6,263 nt of DNA from Planctomycetota bacterium (GCA_030673355.1 DAOVJF010000168.1:1-6263), one strand, 5' to 3'; shown: positions 1 to 5,823, numbered from the stretch's first letter. Translations and numbers: made by a program. Notes: generated by a model from the letters alone, not told the origin.

Positions 1-87
1 ATAGCTGGAAGCTAACGGCACGTGAAAAAGTCAACCGCAGGATGCGGTCGGCACTTGCTGTCCGATAGCTGGAAGCTAACGGCACGT
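1..87. repeat. Pair of perfect 23-bp direct repeats, 64-bp period
   Basis: The 23 bases at 1-23 recur exactly at 65-87, separated by 41 bases that are not themselves repeated after the second copy. Each copy carries an internal perfect inverted repeat, TAGCT-GGA-AGCTA (2-14 and 66-78). The window begins inside or at the edge of the first copy, so the true repeat length and copy number to the left are unknown. It could be the end of a longer array (CRISPR-like or a structured intergenic repeat family) or a duplicated RNA hairpin. The exact identity over 23 bases is seen directly; the nature of the element is not resolved. Confidence 0.8.
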
Positions 88-102
88 AGGGGAAATCCTT
101 AC
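1..102 (+). ncRNA. Candidate structured RNA with GGA-loop hairpins (hypothetical)
   Basis: Read on the plus strand, this stretch folds into consecutive short stems: TAGCT-GGA-AGCTA (2-14), CCGCA-GGA-TGCGG (35-47, perfect), TAGCT-GGA-AGCTA again (66-78), flanked by CCG (62-64) and CGG (80-82) across an A/A mismatch, and a weaker GTAGG/CCTTAC stem (86-90 with 97-102, one bulge) whose loop starts GGA. Unpaired GGA in hairpin loops is the recognition feature of the CsrA/RsmA translational regulator, and the 35-47 hairpin contains CAGGATG, which matches the repeated element described for CsrB-type sponge RNAs. No promoter is visible because the left end is cut off, and no terminator with a T-run follows. 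The function is inference only; the hairpins could instead be DNA-level repeat structure. Confidence 0.25.
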
Positions 103-189
103 TGCAAACCATTTGAGGAAATTATATATTGGAAAGAGTAAATACAATACATTATGTAAACAGAATCAAAGCTCTTTTAAACGCCGGTT

Positions 190-786
190 TCAATTATAAT
201 ACCAACCATACCAGGCATCGTCGTAACCATCTATCAGCTCAGCCGGGATGATCTCGATACTGATTGGTGTCGGTTCTTCAAGCAGGATCGATACCATCGG
301 ATAATTATCAGGCGCGGCATCCTCCGCAAGAAGTTCACCCTCATCGCCGTAAATTGCCAGGTCAAGGTCGAGGACACCTGTCCCGCCGAATGCCTGGAAC
401 ATCCAGACCCCCTCACCGGCTTCCATTTCAAAAACAGCCGTTTCACCATTCTCGAATTGAGATATATGCCATTCGTCAACGTCCTTGTACTGTCCTTCAT
501 CTTCATCACTAAGCCAGCGTGTCATTTCCCTGGAGTCCTGACCAAGGGCTTCCCATTCGACCATAAATTCAATAACATCGGTGCCCATGATATCCAGGAT
601 TCCCCGATCCTCGGGCTGTTCAAAGGTAATACGCTGAATAGGCAGGGGGGCATCCCATGTGTCAGTTGATGTGTCAGTTGGTGTTGTATCCTGAGTGTCG
701 GAACTGTCATCACCACCGGGACAGGCTGTCAGTGTAAAGATGAATATAAAAGAGAGGGTAATAAGGAAAAATCCAGGAATTCGCAT
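190..786 (-). CDS. Secreted lipoprotein with PPC-like beta domain
   Basis: This is a 198-residue putative lipoprotein of unknown function. Residues 1-21 form a signal peptide (basic R2, hydrophobic core about 5-19) ending in the lipobox L19-T20-A21-C22, so C22 should be lipidated and membrane-anchored outside the cytoplasm. Residues 23-50 are a low-complexity D/T/S/P linker that includes a short (P/S)TDT duplication. The C-terminal part (about 105-198) looks like a PPC (bacterial pre-peptidase C-terminal) type beta domain: G-V-W-M-F-Q-A, then DLDLAIYGDEGELLAE (140-155), a turn with N161, and a final strand pair ending in W/Y-rich residues. PPC domains normally accompany secreted peptidases; here the domain stands nearly alone, with no catalytic motif visible. 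The ATG start is supported by the strong GGAGG at 793-797. It lies 47 bp downstream of the amidohydrolase gene and may be co-transcribed. The lipoprotein call is firm; the fold assignment is from pattern only. Confidence 0.85.
   Translation of the reverse strand: MRIPGFFLITLSFIFIFTLTACPGGDDSSDTQDTTPTDTSTDTWDAPLPIQRITFEQPEDRGILDIMGTDVIEFMVEWEALGQDSREMTRWLSDEDEGQYKDVDEWHISQFENGETAVFEMEAGEGVWMFQAFGGTGVLDLDLAIYGDEGELLAEDAAPDNYPMVSILLEEPTPISIEIIPAELIDGYDDAWYGWYYN
659..682. repeat. Short 12-bp tandem duplication in the lipoprotein linker
   Basis: Two adjacent 12-base units, GTGTCAGTTGAT (659-670) and GTGTCAGTTGGT (671-682), differ at one base. On the coding (minus) strand they encode P-T-D-T followed by S-T-D-T within the linker just after the lipidated cysteine. 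This looks like in-frame slippage lengthening a flexible tether, with no expected effect on the folded domain. Confidence 0.7.
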
Positions 787-790
787 GTAT

Positions 791-797
791 CTCCTCC
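791..797 (-). promoter_or_regulatory. Shine-Dalgarno site of the lipoprotein gene
   Basis: On the minus strand the sequence GGAGGAG precedes the ATG at 786. The core GGAGG ends 6 bases before the start codon. This near-ideal site fixes the start and supports real translation of this otherwise family-less protein. Confidence 0.8.
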
Positions 798-833
798 GGA
801 CGGTTTGATTGTTCAGAAGTTATTAGTTTCAAC

Positions 834-2012
834 TTACGAATAATATCTTTCGGCGGTACGGTACAAAATCTCAACCCCGAGCGGCAGGACATCCTCATCG
901 ACTTTGAATAACGGATGATGGTGCATGGCATCGGAGCCTTTCTTTGGATTTTTCATACCAAGAAATCCAAAACATCCCGGAACTTCCCTGAGGTATAACC
1001 CCATGTCCTCCCCACCCATCATCGGTTTATCCTCGAATACATTTTTCCTGCCGAGTACTGTTTCCGATGCTTTCCAGAGGACCTCACACATTTTTTTATC
1101 ATTGATCGTGGAAGCTATCATCTGCCTGAAATCAATTTCCGCGGACCCGCCAAGTGTCCTTGAGGTTCCATTTACAATTTGAATCAACCGTTTCTTTACG
1201 AGTTTGCGACCCTCATCGCTGAAAGTCCGGCAAGTTCCCTGGAGCTTAACTTCCGGCGGGGTGATATTGTAAGAAATAGCACTGTTAACGCTGGTAACAG
1301 TGACAACACAGGTATCGATCGGGTCGAAATTACGGCTGACAACGCTCTGCAACGCTGAAATCACCTGTGATGAGATATAGATCGGATCGACGATTACATG
1401 GGGATACGCGGCATGACCGCCTTTTCCCTTGATCGTAATATCGAATTCGTCAACGGCGGCCATGCAAGGTCCGAGCACGATCCCCATTTTTCCGATAGGA
1501 ATTCCGGCCCAGACATGGATTCCAAAAGCGGCACCGACATCCGGATTATCAAGCACTCCATCGTCGATCATCACCTGCGCCCCTACCCCGGCTTCCTCGG
1601 CGGGCTGGAAACATAACTTGACGGGACCGCCAACCGGTTTTCTTTTAAGGAGCTCCGCCGCGCCGATAAGCATCGCGACATGGGTGTCGTGCCCGCATGC
1701 ATGTGCTTTGCCTTTAATTTTGGACTTGAACTCGAGATCGGTATCCTCGTCCATCGGGAGCGCGTCCATGTCGGCCCTTAACATAAGGACCTTTTTTTTA
1801 CTACTCGAGTCCCGACCGGGGACCATCGCGACCACTCCTGTGCGGGCAATTTTCCTGCCCTTAATTCCGATAATTTTCAATTCATCGAGGATAAGCTTCT
1901 GTGTTTTCTTTTCCTCAAATTGAAGTTCCGGGTACTGATGTATCTGTCGTCGAATTCTCAGAACTTTAGTTTTAAGATCTTTTGTAACCAGTGGGGTTTT
2001 AATTTTCGGCAT
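834..2012 (-). CDS. M20D-family metallo-amidohydrolase (amino-acid amide/N-acyl hydrolase)
   Basis: This 392-residue enzyme belongs to peptidase family M20, subfamily M20D (hippurate hydrolase, IAA-amino-acid hydrolase, N-acetyldiaminopimelate deacetylase type). These enzymes hydrolyse the amide bond of N-acylated amino acids using a dinuclear metal site. Visible motifs are LRADMDALPM (78-87), HACGHDTH (104-111; ligands C106 and H108), FQPAEE (135-140; E139 general base, E140 ligand), GIHVW with H166 as ligand, the lid-domain GGHAAYPH (198-205), GGED (333-336) and HHHPLF with H365 as the expected last ligand. The Cys in the first motif separates M20D from DapE/ArgE-type M20A, which carry other ligands. 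The length is normal and all catalytic residues are present; no signal peptide is seen, so it should be cytoplasmic. The exact substrate cannot be read from sequence. A role in N-acetyl-diaminopimelate metabolism is conceivable beside dcw genes, but the divergent orientation gives little support. Confidence 0.95.
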   Translation of the reverse strand: MPKIKTPLVTKDLKTKVLRIRRQIHQYPELQFEEKKTQKLILDELKIIGIKGRKIARTGVVAMVPGRDSSSKKKVLMLRADMDALPMDEDTDLEFKSKIKGKAHACGHDTHVAMLIGAAELLKRKPVGGPVKLCFQPAEEAGVGAQVMIDDGVLDNPDVGAAFGIHVWAGIPIGKMGIVLGPCMAAVDEFDITIKGKGGHAAYPHVIVDPIYISSQVISALQSVVSRNFDPIDTCVVTVTSVNSAISYNITPPEVKLQGTCRTFSDEGRKLVKKRLIQIVNGTSRTLGGSAEIDFRQMIASTINDKKMCEVLWKASETVLGRKNVFEDKPMMGGEDMGLYLREVPGCFGFLGMKNPKKGSDAMHHHPLFKVDEDVLPLGVEILYRTAERYYS

Positions 2013-2019
2013 TGCACAC

Positions 2020-2024
2020 CCTCC
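2020..2024 (-). promoter_or_regulatory. Shine-Dalgarno site of the amidohydrolase gene
   Basis: On the minus strand GGAGG (within GGAGGG) lies 7 bases upstream of the ATG at 2012. It supports this start, which also gives an N-terminus of usual M20D length before the conserved RRQIHQYPEL helix. Confidence 0.75.
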
Positions 2025-2158
2025 GAGAAATAGATCGGGTTTAAGTTGAAAGCGCAGTTTACCGTGACTGGAGATCTAAAACAACGTTGGCACTAATCGC
2101 AACAATGGTCATTTAGATTCAGGAAAAAGTTAGTTTATGGGGGGAAAATGACTGAATT

Positions 2159-2188
2159 TTGACATGTAACACCTAAAAACAGCAAAAT
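2159..2188 (+). promoter_or_regulatory. Possible sigma-70-type promoter toward rsmH (weak -10)
   Basis: A perfect -35 hexamer TTGACA (2159-2164) is followed after 18 bases by CAAAAT (2183-2188), which matches four of six positions of the -10 consensus. The distance to the rsmH start is about 230 bases, implying a long leader. It overlaps the dyad at 2188-2207. Promoter assignment by eye in AT-rich DNA is unreliable, and the consensus of this lineage is unknown. Confidence 0.25.
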
Positions 2189-2207
2189 TATTGAAAATTG
2201 TCAATAA
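2188..2207. promoter_or_regulatory. Dyad TTATTGA-N6-TCAATAA, possible operator
   Basis: TTATTGA (2188-2194) and TCAATAA (2201-2207) are exact reverse complements separated by six bases. The dyad touches the -10 of the possible plus-strand promoter, and its right arm overlaps a minus-strand TTGACA (2204-2199). A site here could control both divergent transcripts. It does not match the FNR/CRP, LexA or Rex consensus, so no regulator is proposed. Confidence 0.3.
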
Positions 2208-2344
2208 AAATCCAACAAGACTAAACATTCGTTTGTAGATATGTATCGGGCCCTCCCTTATTATTATGGTTGTGCTGCCTGAGAGGAAATAGAAGTCATT
2301 TTCAATCCCGCTGTTGCAACTAATTCTACCTTTTAGGCAATGAA

Positions 2345-2373
2345 TTGACAAGTTATGCTGGCAAACAAAGCAT
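2345..2373 (+). promoter_or_regulatory. Second TTGACA element upstream of rsmH (no good -10)
   Basis: A perfect TTGACA (2345-2350) stands about 80 bases upstream of the rsmH start, a plausible promoter position. The base run at the 17-base spacing, AAGCAT (2368-2373), matches the -10 consensus at only three positions, so either the -10 is atypical or the hexamer is coincidental. Confidence 0.2.
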
Positions 2374-2428
2374 TTTTATGCATTTCATGTGATCGAGTCT
2401 TTATTAAGGAACACATAAGAAATAATAT

Positions 2429-3382
2429 ATGAAAGAAAAAATGATACCGGACAGGGACTTGCCAAATGGTGACAAAAATTCTTTGGCACCATCAAGTTCA
2501 CCATCGCACATTCCGGTACTGTTAATCGAAGTACTCGAAATTATGAATCCATCGCCGGGGAAAAATTTCATCGACCTTACCACGGGTCCCGGAAACATGA
2601 GCAAGGCCCTCCTTCTGGCCAATGCTCCCGATGGAAAAGTTCTTTCCCTTGATTGCGACCCCCGAACAGTAACCGAACAGAATTCAAACCTCGCTGAATT
2701 TGGCTCACGTTCAATACGGAGGTGTGCCAATTTTTCCGATGTACTCGAAGTCGCCCGTGCTGAAAATTTTCTGGAGGTTGACGGGATTCTCGGCGACCTA
2801 GGGGTCTCAAGCATAATGCTCGATCATCCCGAGTACGGTATGAGTATAGGCCATGATGGCAGGCTGGACATGCGGTTTAATCCCGAGCTGGAGTTTTCGG
2901 CATACGAACTTGTCAATAATCTTCCTGAAGACGAGTTGACAACAATGCTTCGGGGTATGGACGAGAAAAGGTTTGGCGGAAGGATCGCGCGATCAATCGT
3001 ACGGGCGCGAGCCAATCGGCCAATCGAGACAACCGGCGAGCTAGCTGAAATTGTCTCAAACGCAATTCCGAAACGGTTTCATCCGAAACGAATCCATCCG
3101 GCCACGAAAACATTCCTTGCATTGAGGGCAAGGGTCAATTTGGAACGGGAATCGCTGGAGAAATGCCTGGGTGATGCCGGGGAAATTCTCAAGGGCGGCG
3201 GTGTATTCGCGATCATCTGTTACAGCTCATTCGAGGACCGGATCGTCAAGGCAATGTACGCAAATAACCGGGACAGGTGGGAACGCATGACGAGTAAACC
3301 GGTAACACCGGGTAATGACGAGATCGAGAGAAACCCGAGGTCGAGGTCGGCAAGGCTGAGGACATACAGGAAGATCGCATGA
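2429..3382 (+). CDS. rsmH: 16S rRNA (cytosine(1402)-N4)-methyltransferase RsmH (MraW)
   Basis: RsmH uses S-adenosylmethionine to methylate N4 of C1402 in the 16S rRNA decoding centre and is typically the first or second gene of the dcw cluster. The 317-residue length is normal. Family motifs in order: HIPVLL (27-32), SAM loop D49-L-T-T-G-P-G55, LDCDP (74-78; D75 expected to bind the SAM ribose), NFSDV (101-105), GDLGVSS (122-128), HDGRLDMRF (142-150), GRIAR (184-188), HPATKTFLALR (223-233), YSSFEDR (265-271) and NPRSRSARLR (302-311). Oddities: the usual GGH after motif I is G55-N56-M57, and the typical FHSLEDR reads YSSFEDR. About 26 residues rich in Ser, Pro and Asp precede the conserved core, longer than in E. 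coli. The ATG has no proper Shine-Dalgarno: AAGGA at 2406-2410 is 18 bases away. M5 (2441) is an alternative start. No mraZ lies upstream. Confidence 0.95.
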   Translation: MKEKMIPDRDLPNGDKNSLAPSSSPSHIPVLLIEVLEIMNPSPGKNFIDLTTGPGNMSKALLLANAPDGKVLSLDCDPRTVTEQNSNLAEFGSRSIRRCANFSDVLEVARAENFLEVDGILGDLGVSSIMLDHPEYGMSIGHDGRLDMRFNPELEFSAYELVNNLPEDELTTMLRGMDEKRFGGRIARSIVRARANRPIETTGELAEIVSNAIPKRFHPKRIHPATKTFLALRARVNLERESLEKCLGDAGEILKGGGVFAIICYSSFEDRIVKAMYANNRDRWERMTSKPVTPGNDEIERNPRSRSARLRTYRKIA

Positions 3383-3483
3383 ATAAATAGAAAATAATTC
3401 ACGCCATGTAATAAATAAGCATCGCAGTATTAATTCAAACTTGTCCCCCAATGCCGGGACAAGGGAAAAGGGATAAGAAATAA
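3383..3483 (+). promoter_or_regulatory. Hairpin-bearing spacer between rsmH and the ftsL-like gene
   Basis: This AT-rich 101-base spacer ends in a perfect 8-bp stem, CTTGTCCC (3440-3447) with GGGACAAG (3456-3463), around an 8-base loop. No T-run follows on either strand, so it is not a standard intrinsic terminator. The 3' arm ends only seven bases before the likely Shine-Dalgarno AGGGA (3469-3473) of the next gene. It could be a processing site, an attenuator or a protein-binding site controlling the downstream division genes separately from rsmH. The stem is seen; the role is inferred. Confidence 0.5.
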
Positions 3484-3933
3484 ATGTCTCTAGCTCCTAA
3501 ACTCAATCCTGAATTCTGGATGACATCCCGAGTCGCCGAACTCTCAGTACCGGAACTTGTGGAGATTCCGACATCGCCCCCAGGTTCGATCGTACACACC
3601 CCCCCGTCAGCGAAAGAGGTGTCCGCGCCCAGGATTTCCATTCTGCCTCCACTCGCGCTGATTTTTAAATTCGAGCGTGCGATCTCGCTCGCGATCATCG
3701 TTTTCGCGTTGATGACGCTGGCGACATTTGCCCATCAGGGCCTGACCGCGAAGATTAATGCCAGGGATCTCAGGGTCGCGATCCAGGAAACCGACAATGA
3801 GATCGGACTTCTCCGAAGCGACCTCCAGGAGGCCAGGATGAACCTTGAAAGGTCGGACGCCCCTGAAGGTTACAGAACATTGTCAATCGAACCCGGAGAT
3901 GTAACAACGATCGTATTACCCTCGGGCAGGTAA
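3484..3933 (+). CDS. ftsL: FtsL-like single-pass division protein (by position and topology)
   Basis: This 149-residue protein has no strong sequence signature, as is usual for FtsL. It has a cytoplasmic, Pro/Ser-rich N-terminus (1-64), one membrane helix (about 66-84, ISLAIIVFALMTLATF) and an extracytoplasmic segment (about 88-125) with spaced hydrophobics (I91, L96, I107, L110, L114, L121) and many charged residues, consistent with a short coiled coil, then a tail ending LPSGR. Its place between rsmH and ftsI, 8 bases before the ftsI start, is the classical ftsL locus. FtsL forms a coiled coil with FtsB/DivIC and activates the FtsW-FtsI synthase. The N-terminal region is longer than the roughly 35 residues common in E. 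coli or B. subtilis FtsL. The start is supported by AGGGA at 3469-3473, ten bases upstream. It could be an unrelated small membrane protein, but topology and synteny agree. Confidence 0.75.
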   Translation: MSLAPKLNPEFWMTSRVAELSVPELVEIPTSPPGSIVHTPPSAKEVSAPRISILPPLALIFKFERAISLAIIVFALMTLATFAHQGLTAKINARDLRVAIQETDNEIGLLRSDLQEARMNLERSDAPEGYRTLSIEPGDVTTIVLPSGR

Positions 3934-3941
3934 TCCTTATA

Positions 3942-5798
3942 ATGAATCGCAAACCATCAACAACCGCTCCCGCTGTCAACCCTTACATTTACGCAATACG
4001 GCTCCGTGGTGTTTTAATCATGTCCATATGCCTGATCCTTTTGGGTATCGGATCAATACGGCTGGGGATCGTCCAGGCGAAATATCCCGAACGCTTTGAA
4101 TCCCTGGATTGTTTCCAGCCGGCTCGAACCGGGATTATCCCGGCATCGAGGGGCCGAATTTTCGATACCCAACTGAGACCGCTTGCCGACAACTGGACCG
4201 TTTCATCGCTCTTTGTTAACCCGAGCCTTGTCCCCGACGACCTGCGTGAAACATTGATACACGCAGTGCGGTTATACCTCGACTGCGATCCCGGGCAAGT
4301 CAGGTCCGCCATTTACGATACTGAAGCAACCCGCCGGATCCTTATCCCCGAAATGACCCAGGATGATATTCAACGTTTTAACTCGATCCCATACTCGGTT
4401 GAGACCGCCGAATTATTCAGGGAAGTTGGAATCTGGAATCACGAAGCACGGGTTTATCCATACGGGCCCCTGGCGGGTCCGGTTATAGGTTTTACATCCG
4501 CACGCGATGAGGGCCAGGTCGGACTGTGGGGACTTGAGGGCCGGTACGATGACATTCTTTCGGGAAGGCCGGGGAAATACAACGACCTTCGCGATCAGCA
4601 CGGCAACCGGATACCGGGTTCCCGAGAGGAAATCTTATCTCCCCGCAACGGCACCGATATTGTTTTGACACTGGACGCCGATATCCAGGCTCTCGGCGAG
4701 GCCGCTCTTATAGAGGGACTTGAAAATACCGGAGCATTAAACGGCACGGTCGTAATAACTGAACCACGTACGGGGGATGTCCTCGCGCTTGTCAGCCATC
4801 CCGCACTCGATCCATCTAATTATGCATATTACGTGGAAGATGAGGAAGCGTTATTTTCAAGGTCGACGTGCCTTTCATATGAAGCCGGAAGTGTAATGAA
4901 GGTTTTTACTTTTGCCGCGGCACTTGAGGAGAATATAATTCAACCCGATTCCGAATTTAGAGTAACGATGGGGCCTTTGTGGTTCGGTGGAAAGAGGGTT
5001 CGGGACCATGCGTACGACCATCCCGTGATCGACCTGCGCCACGCCGTGGTACATTCATCCAATCGCGCGGCAGGACTTGTCGCGCAGGACCTCGGCAGGG
5101 ACAGGTTGGTTCCATGGTTACAGGTATTCGGATTCGGTGAAAAGACCTCTCTCGATATGCCGGGTGAACCGTCCGGAAATTTAAAAGAATCACTGGACCA
5201 CATGCCCCTGATCGATCTCGTGAACGCGGGGTTCGGACAGGGAATTACAGTCACTCCGCTCCAGATAATCCAGGCGATGAGCGTATTCGCGAACGACGGT
5301 GTGCTGGTTCCGTTAAGGCTGGTTAAATCGAGGTTTGATCCATCGTGGGGACAACTTGTCGAAATCAGCCGCACACCGGGCTGGCGTGTACTGAATCCAT
5401 CGACCGCTCAATTAATGGAGGAATTCATGGTTGGTGTGATCGATGAAGGTACGGCAATGCAGGCGCGAACCGAATGGGTATGCGCTGGAAAAACCGCTAC
5501 CGCGCAGAAGGTAAATCCGGACGGCGGGTATTTCGAGGACAGGTTTTATTCAACTTTCGTTGGTTACGGGCCGTTGCCGGGTCCGAAGTGGACGATCCTG
5601 GTCATCCTCGACGAACCGGGAATACCGTACTACGGCGGGGCTGCGTGCGGTCCGGTTTTCAAGGATATTTTCAACGCATTGATGTTAAGAGACGGCGAAC
5701 GTCATACGGTCCATGATGAAACTCAACTCATCGGGACCATCGCTCAAACAGAATATGTAATTTCGCGCGATCCATTTTCAGGGTCGGAAGCGAACTGA
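3942..5798 (+). CDS. ftsI: Peptidoglycan D,D-transpeptidase FtsI (class B PBP, PBP3-type)
   Basis: FtsI cross-links peptidoglycan at the division septum together with FtsW. The 618-residue protein has a short cytoplasmic tail, one membrane helix (about 22-44), the pedestal/dimerisation domain starting with ASRGRIFD (68-75), the GLEGRYDDILSGRPG segment (197-211), and a transpeptidase domain from about residue 238. Active-site motifs are S317-V-M-K320 (nucleophile Ser and general-base Lys), S372-S-N374, and K517-T-A519, where nearly all PBPs have K-T/S-G. The final strand-turn YYGGAACGPVF (563-573) is typical. No PASTA domain follows, so it resembles division PBPs of Gram-negative bacteria rather than spore or Gram-positive types. 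The ATG is 8 bases after the ftsL-like stop; the nearest SD-like GGCAGG (3925-3930) is 11 bases away, so translational coupling is likely. PBP2 (MrdA) is the alternative, but the context with murE and ftsL argues for FtsI. Confidence 0.95.
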   Translation: MNRKPSTTAPAVNPYIYAIRLRGVLIMSICLILLGIGSIRLGIVQAKYPERFESLDCFQPARTGIIPASRGRIFDTQLRPLADNWTVSSLFVNPSLVPDDLRETLIHAVRLYLDCDPGQVRSAIYDTEATRRILIPEMTQDDIQRFNSIPYSVETAELFREVGIWNHEARVYPYGPLAGPVIGFTSARDEGQVGLWGLEGRYDDILSGRPGKYNDLRDQHGNRIPGSREEILSPRNGTDIVLTLDADIQALGEAALIEGLENTGALNGTVVITEPRTGDVLALVSHPALDPSNYAYYVEDEEALFSRSTCLSYEAGSVMKVFTFAAALEENIIQPDSEFRVTMGPLWFGGKRVRDHAYDHPVIDLRHAVVHSSNRAAGLVAQDLGRDRLVPWLQVFGFGEKTSLDMPGEPSGNLKESLDHMPLIDLVNAGFGQGITVTPLQIIQAMSVFANDGVLVPLRLVKSRFDPSWGQLVEISRTPGWRVLNPSTAQLMEEFMVGVIDEGTAMQARTEWVCAGKTATAQKVNPDGGYFEDRFYSTFVGYGPLPGPKWTILVILDEPGIPYYGGAACGPVFKDIFNALMLRDGERHTVHDETQLIGTIAQTEYVISRDPFSGSEAN

Positions 5799-5823
5799 TT
5801 TAAATCGCAGTAATTGAGAAAAA

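Larger units (their letters stand above)
2013..2428. other. Divergent AT-rich intergenic region, no gene seen
   Basis: These 416 bases lie between the starts of the minus-strand amidohydrolase and plus-strand rsmH, so they should hold the promoters of both. They are clearly more AT-rich than the flanking genes. Visible elements are plus-strand TTGACA hexamers at 2159-2164 and 2345-2350, a minus-strand TTGACA at 2204-2199, a 7+7 bp dyad at 2188-2207, and two 8-bp palindromes, CAACGTTG (2082-2089) and GTTGCAAC (2313-2320), that may be chance. There is no mraZ remnant and no convincing small gene. A 32-codon hydrophobic reading frame on the minus strand (2228-2130) lacks a ribosome binding site. 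Confidence 0.6.

Noticed and set aside
88..130. GCAAACC (104-110) recalling part of the c-di-GMP-I riboswitch core
   Set aside because: The second conserved element (GACGCAAAGC type) and the paired P2/P3 stems are absent, and no gene follows on the plus strand.
121..149. Minus-strand TATAAT (126-121) that could start transcription into the repeat region
   Set aside because: The nearest -35-like hexamer (TTGTAT) matches three of six positions with a 15-base spacer; AT-rich DNA gives such hits by chance.
103..189. Intrinsic terminator for the minus-strand lipoprotein gene
   Set aside because: Only weak AT stems such as AAAG/CTTT (168-177) and the palindrome at 149-159 are present; no GC-rich stem followed by a T-run on the minus strand.
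1429..1923. 164-codon open frame on the plus strand inside the amidohydrolase
   Set aside because: It lies antisense to a gene with all catalytic motifs intact, its product is low-complexity (Ser/Pro/Ile-rich) with no domain, and it has no ribosome binding site.
2130..2228. 32-codon hydrophobic minus-strand frame starting at an ATG (2228-2226) in the intergenic region
   Set aside because: No Shine-Dalgarno and no recognisable features; the hydrophobicity follows from the T-rich strand.
2370..2381. GCAT-TTTT-ATGC mini-hairpin upstream of rsmH as a terminator
   Set aside because: The stem is only four base pairs, AT-rich and without a following T-run.
4940..5374. 144-codon open frame on the minus strand within ftsI
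   Set aside because: It is antisense to the transpeptidase domain, which carries all family motifs; no family resemblance.
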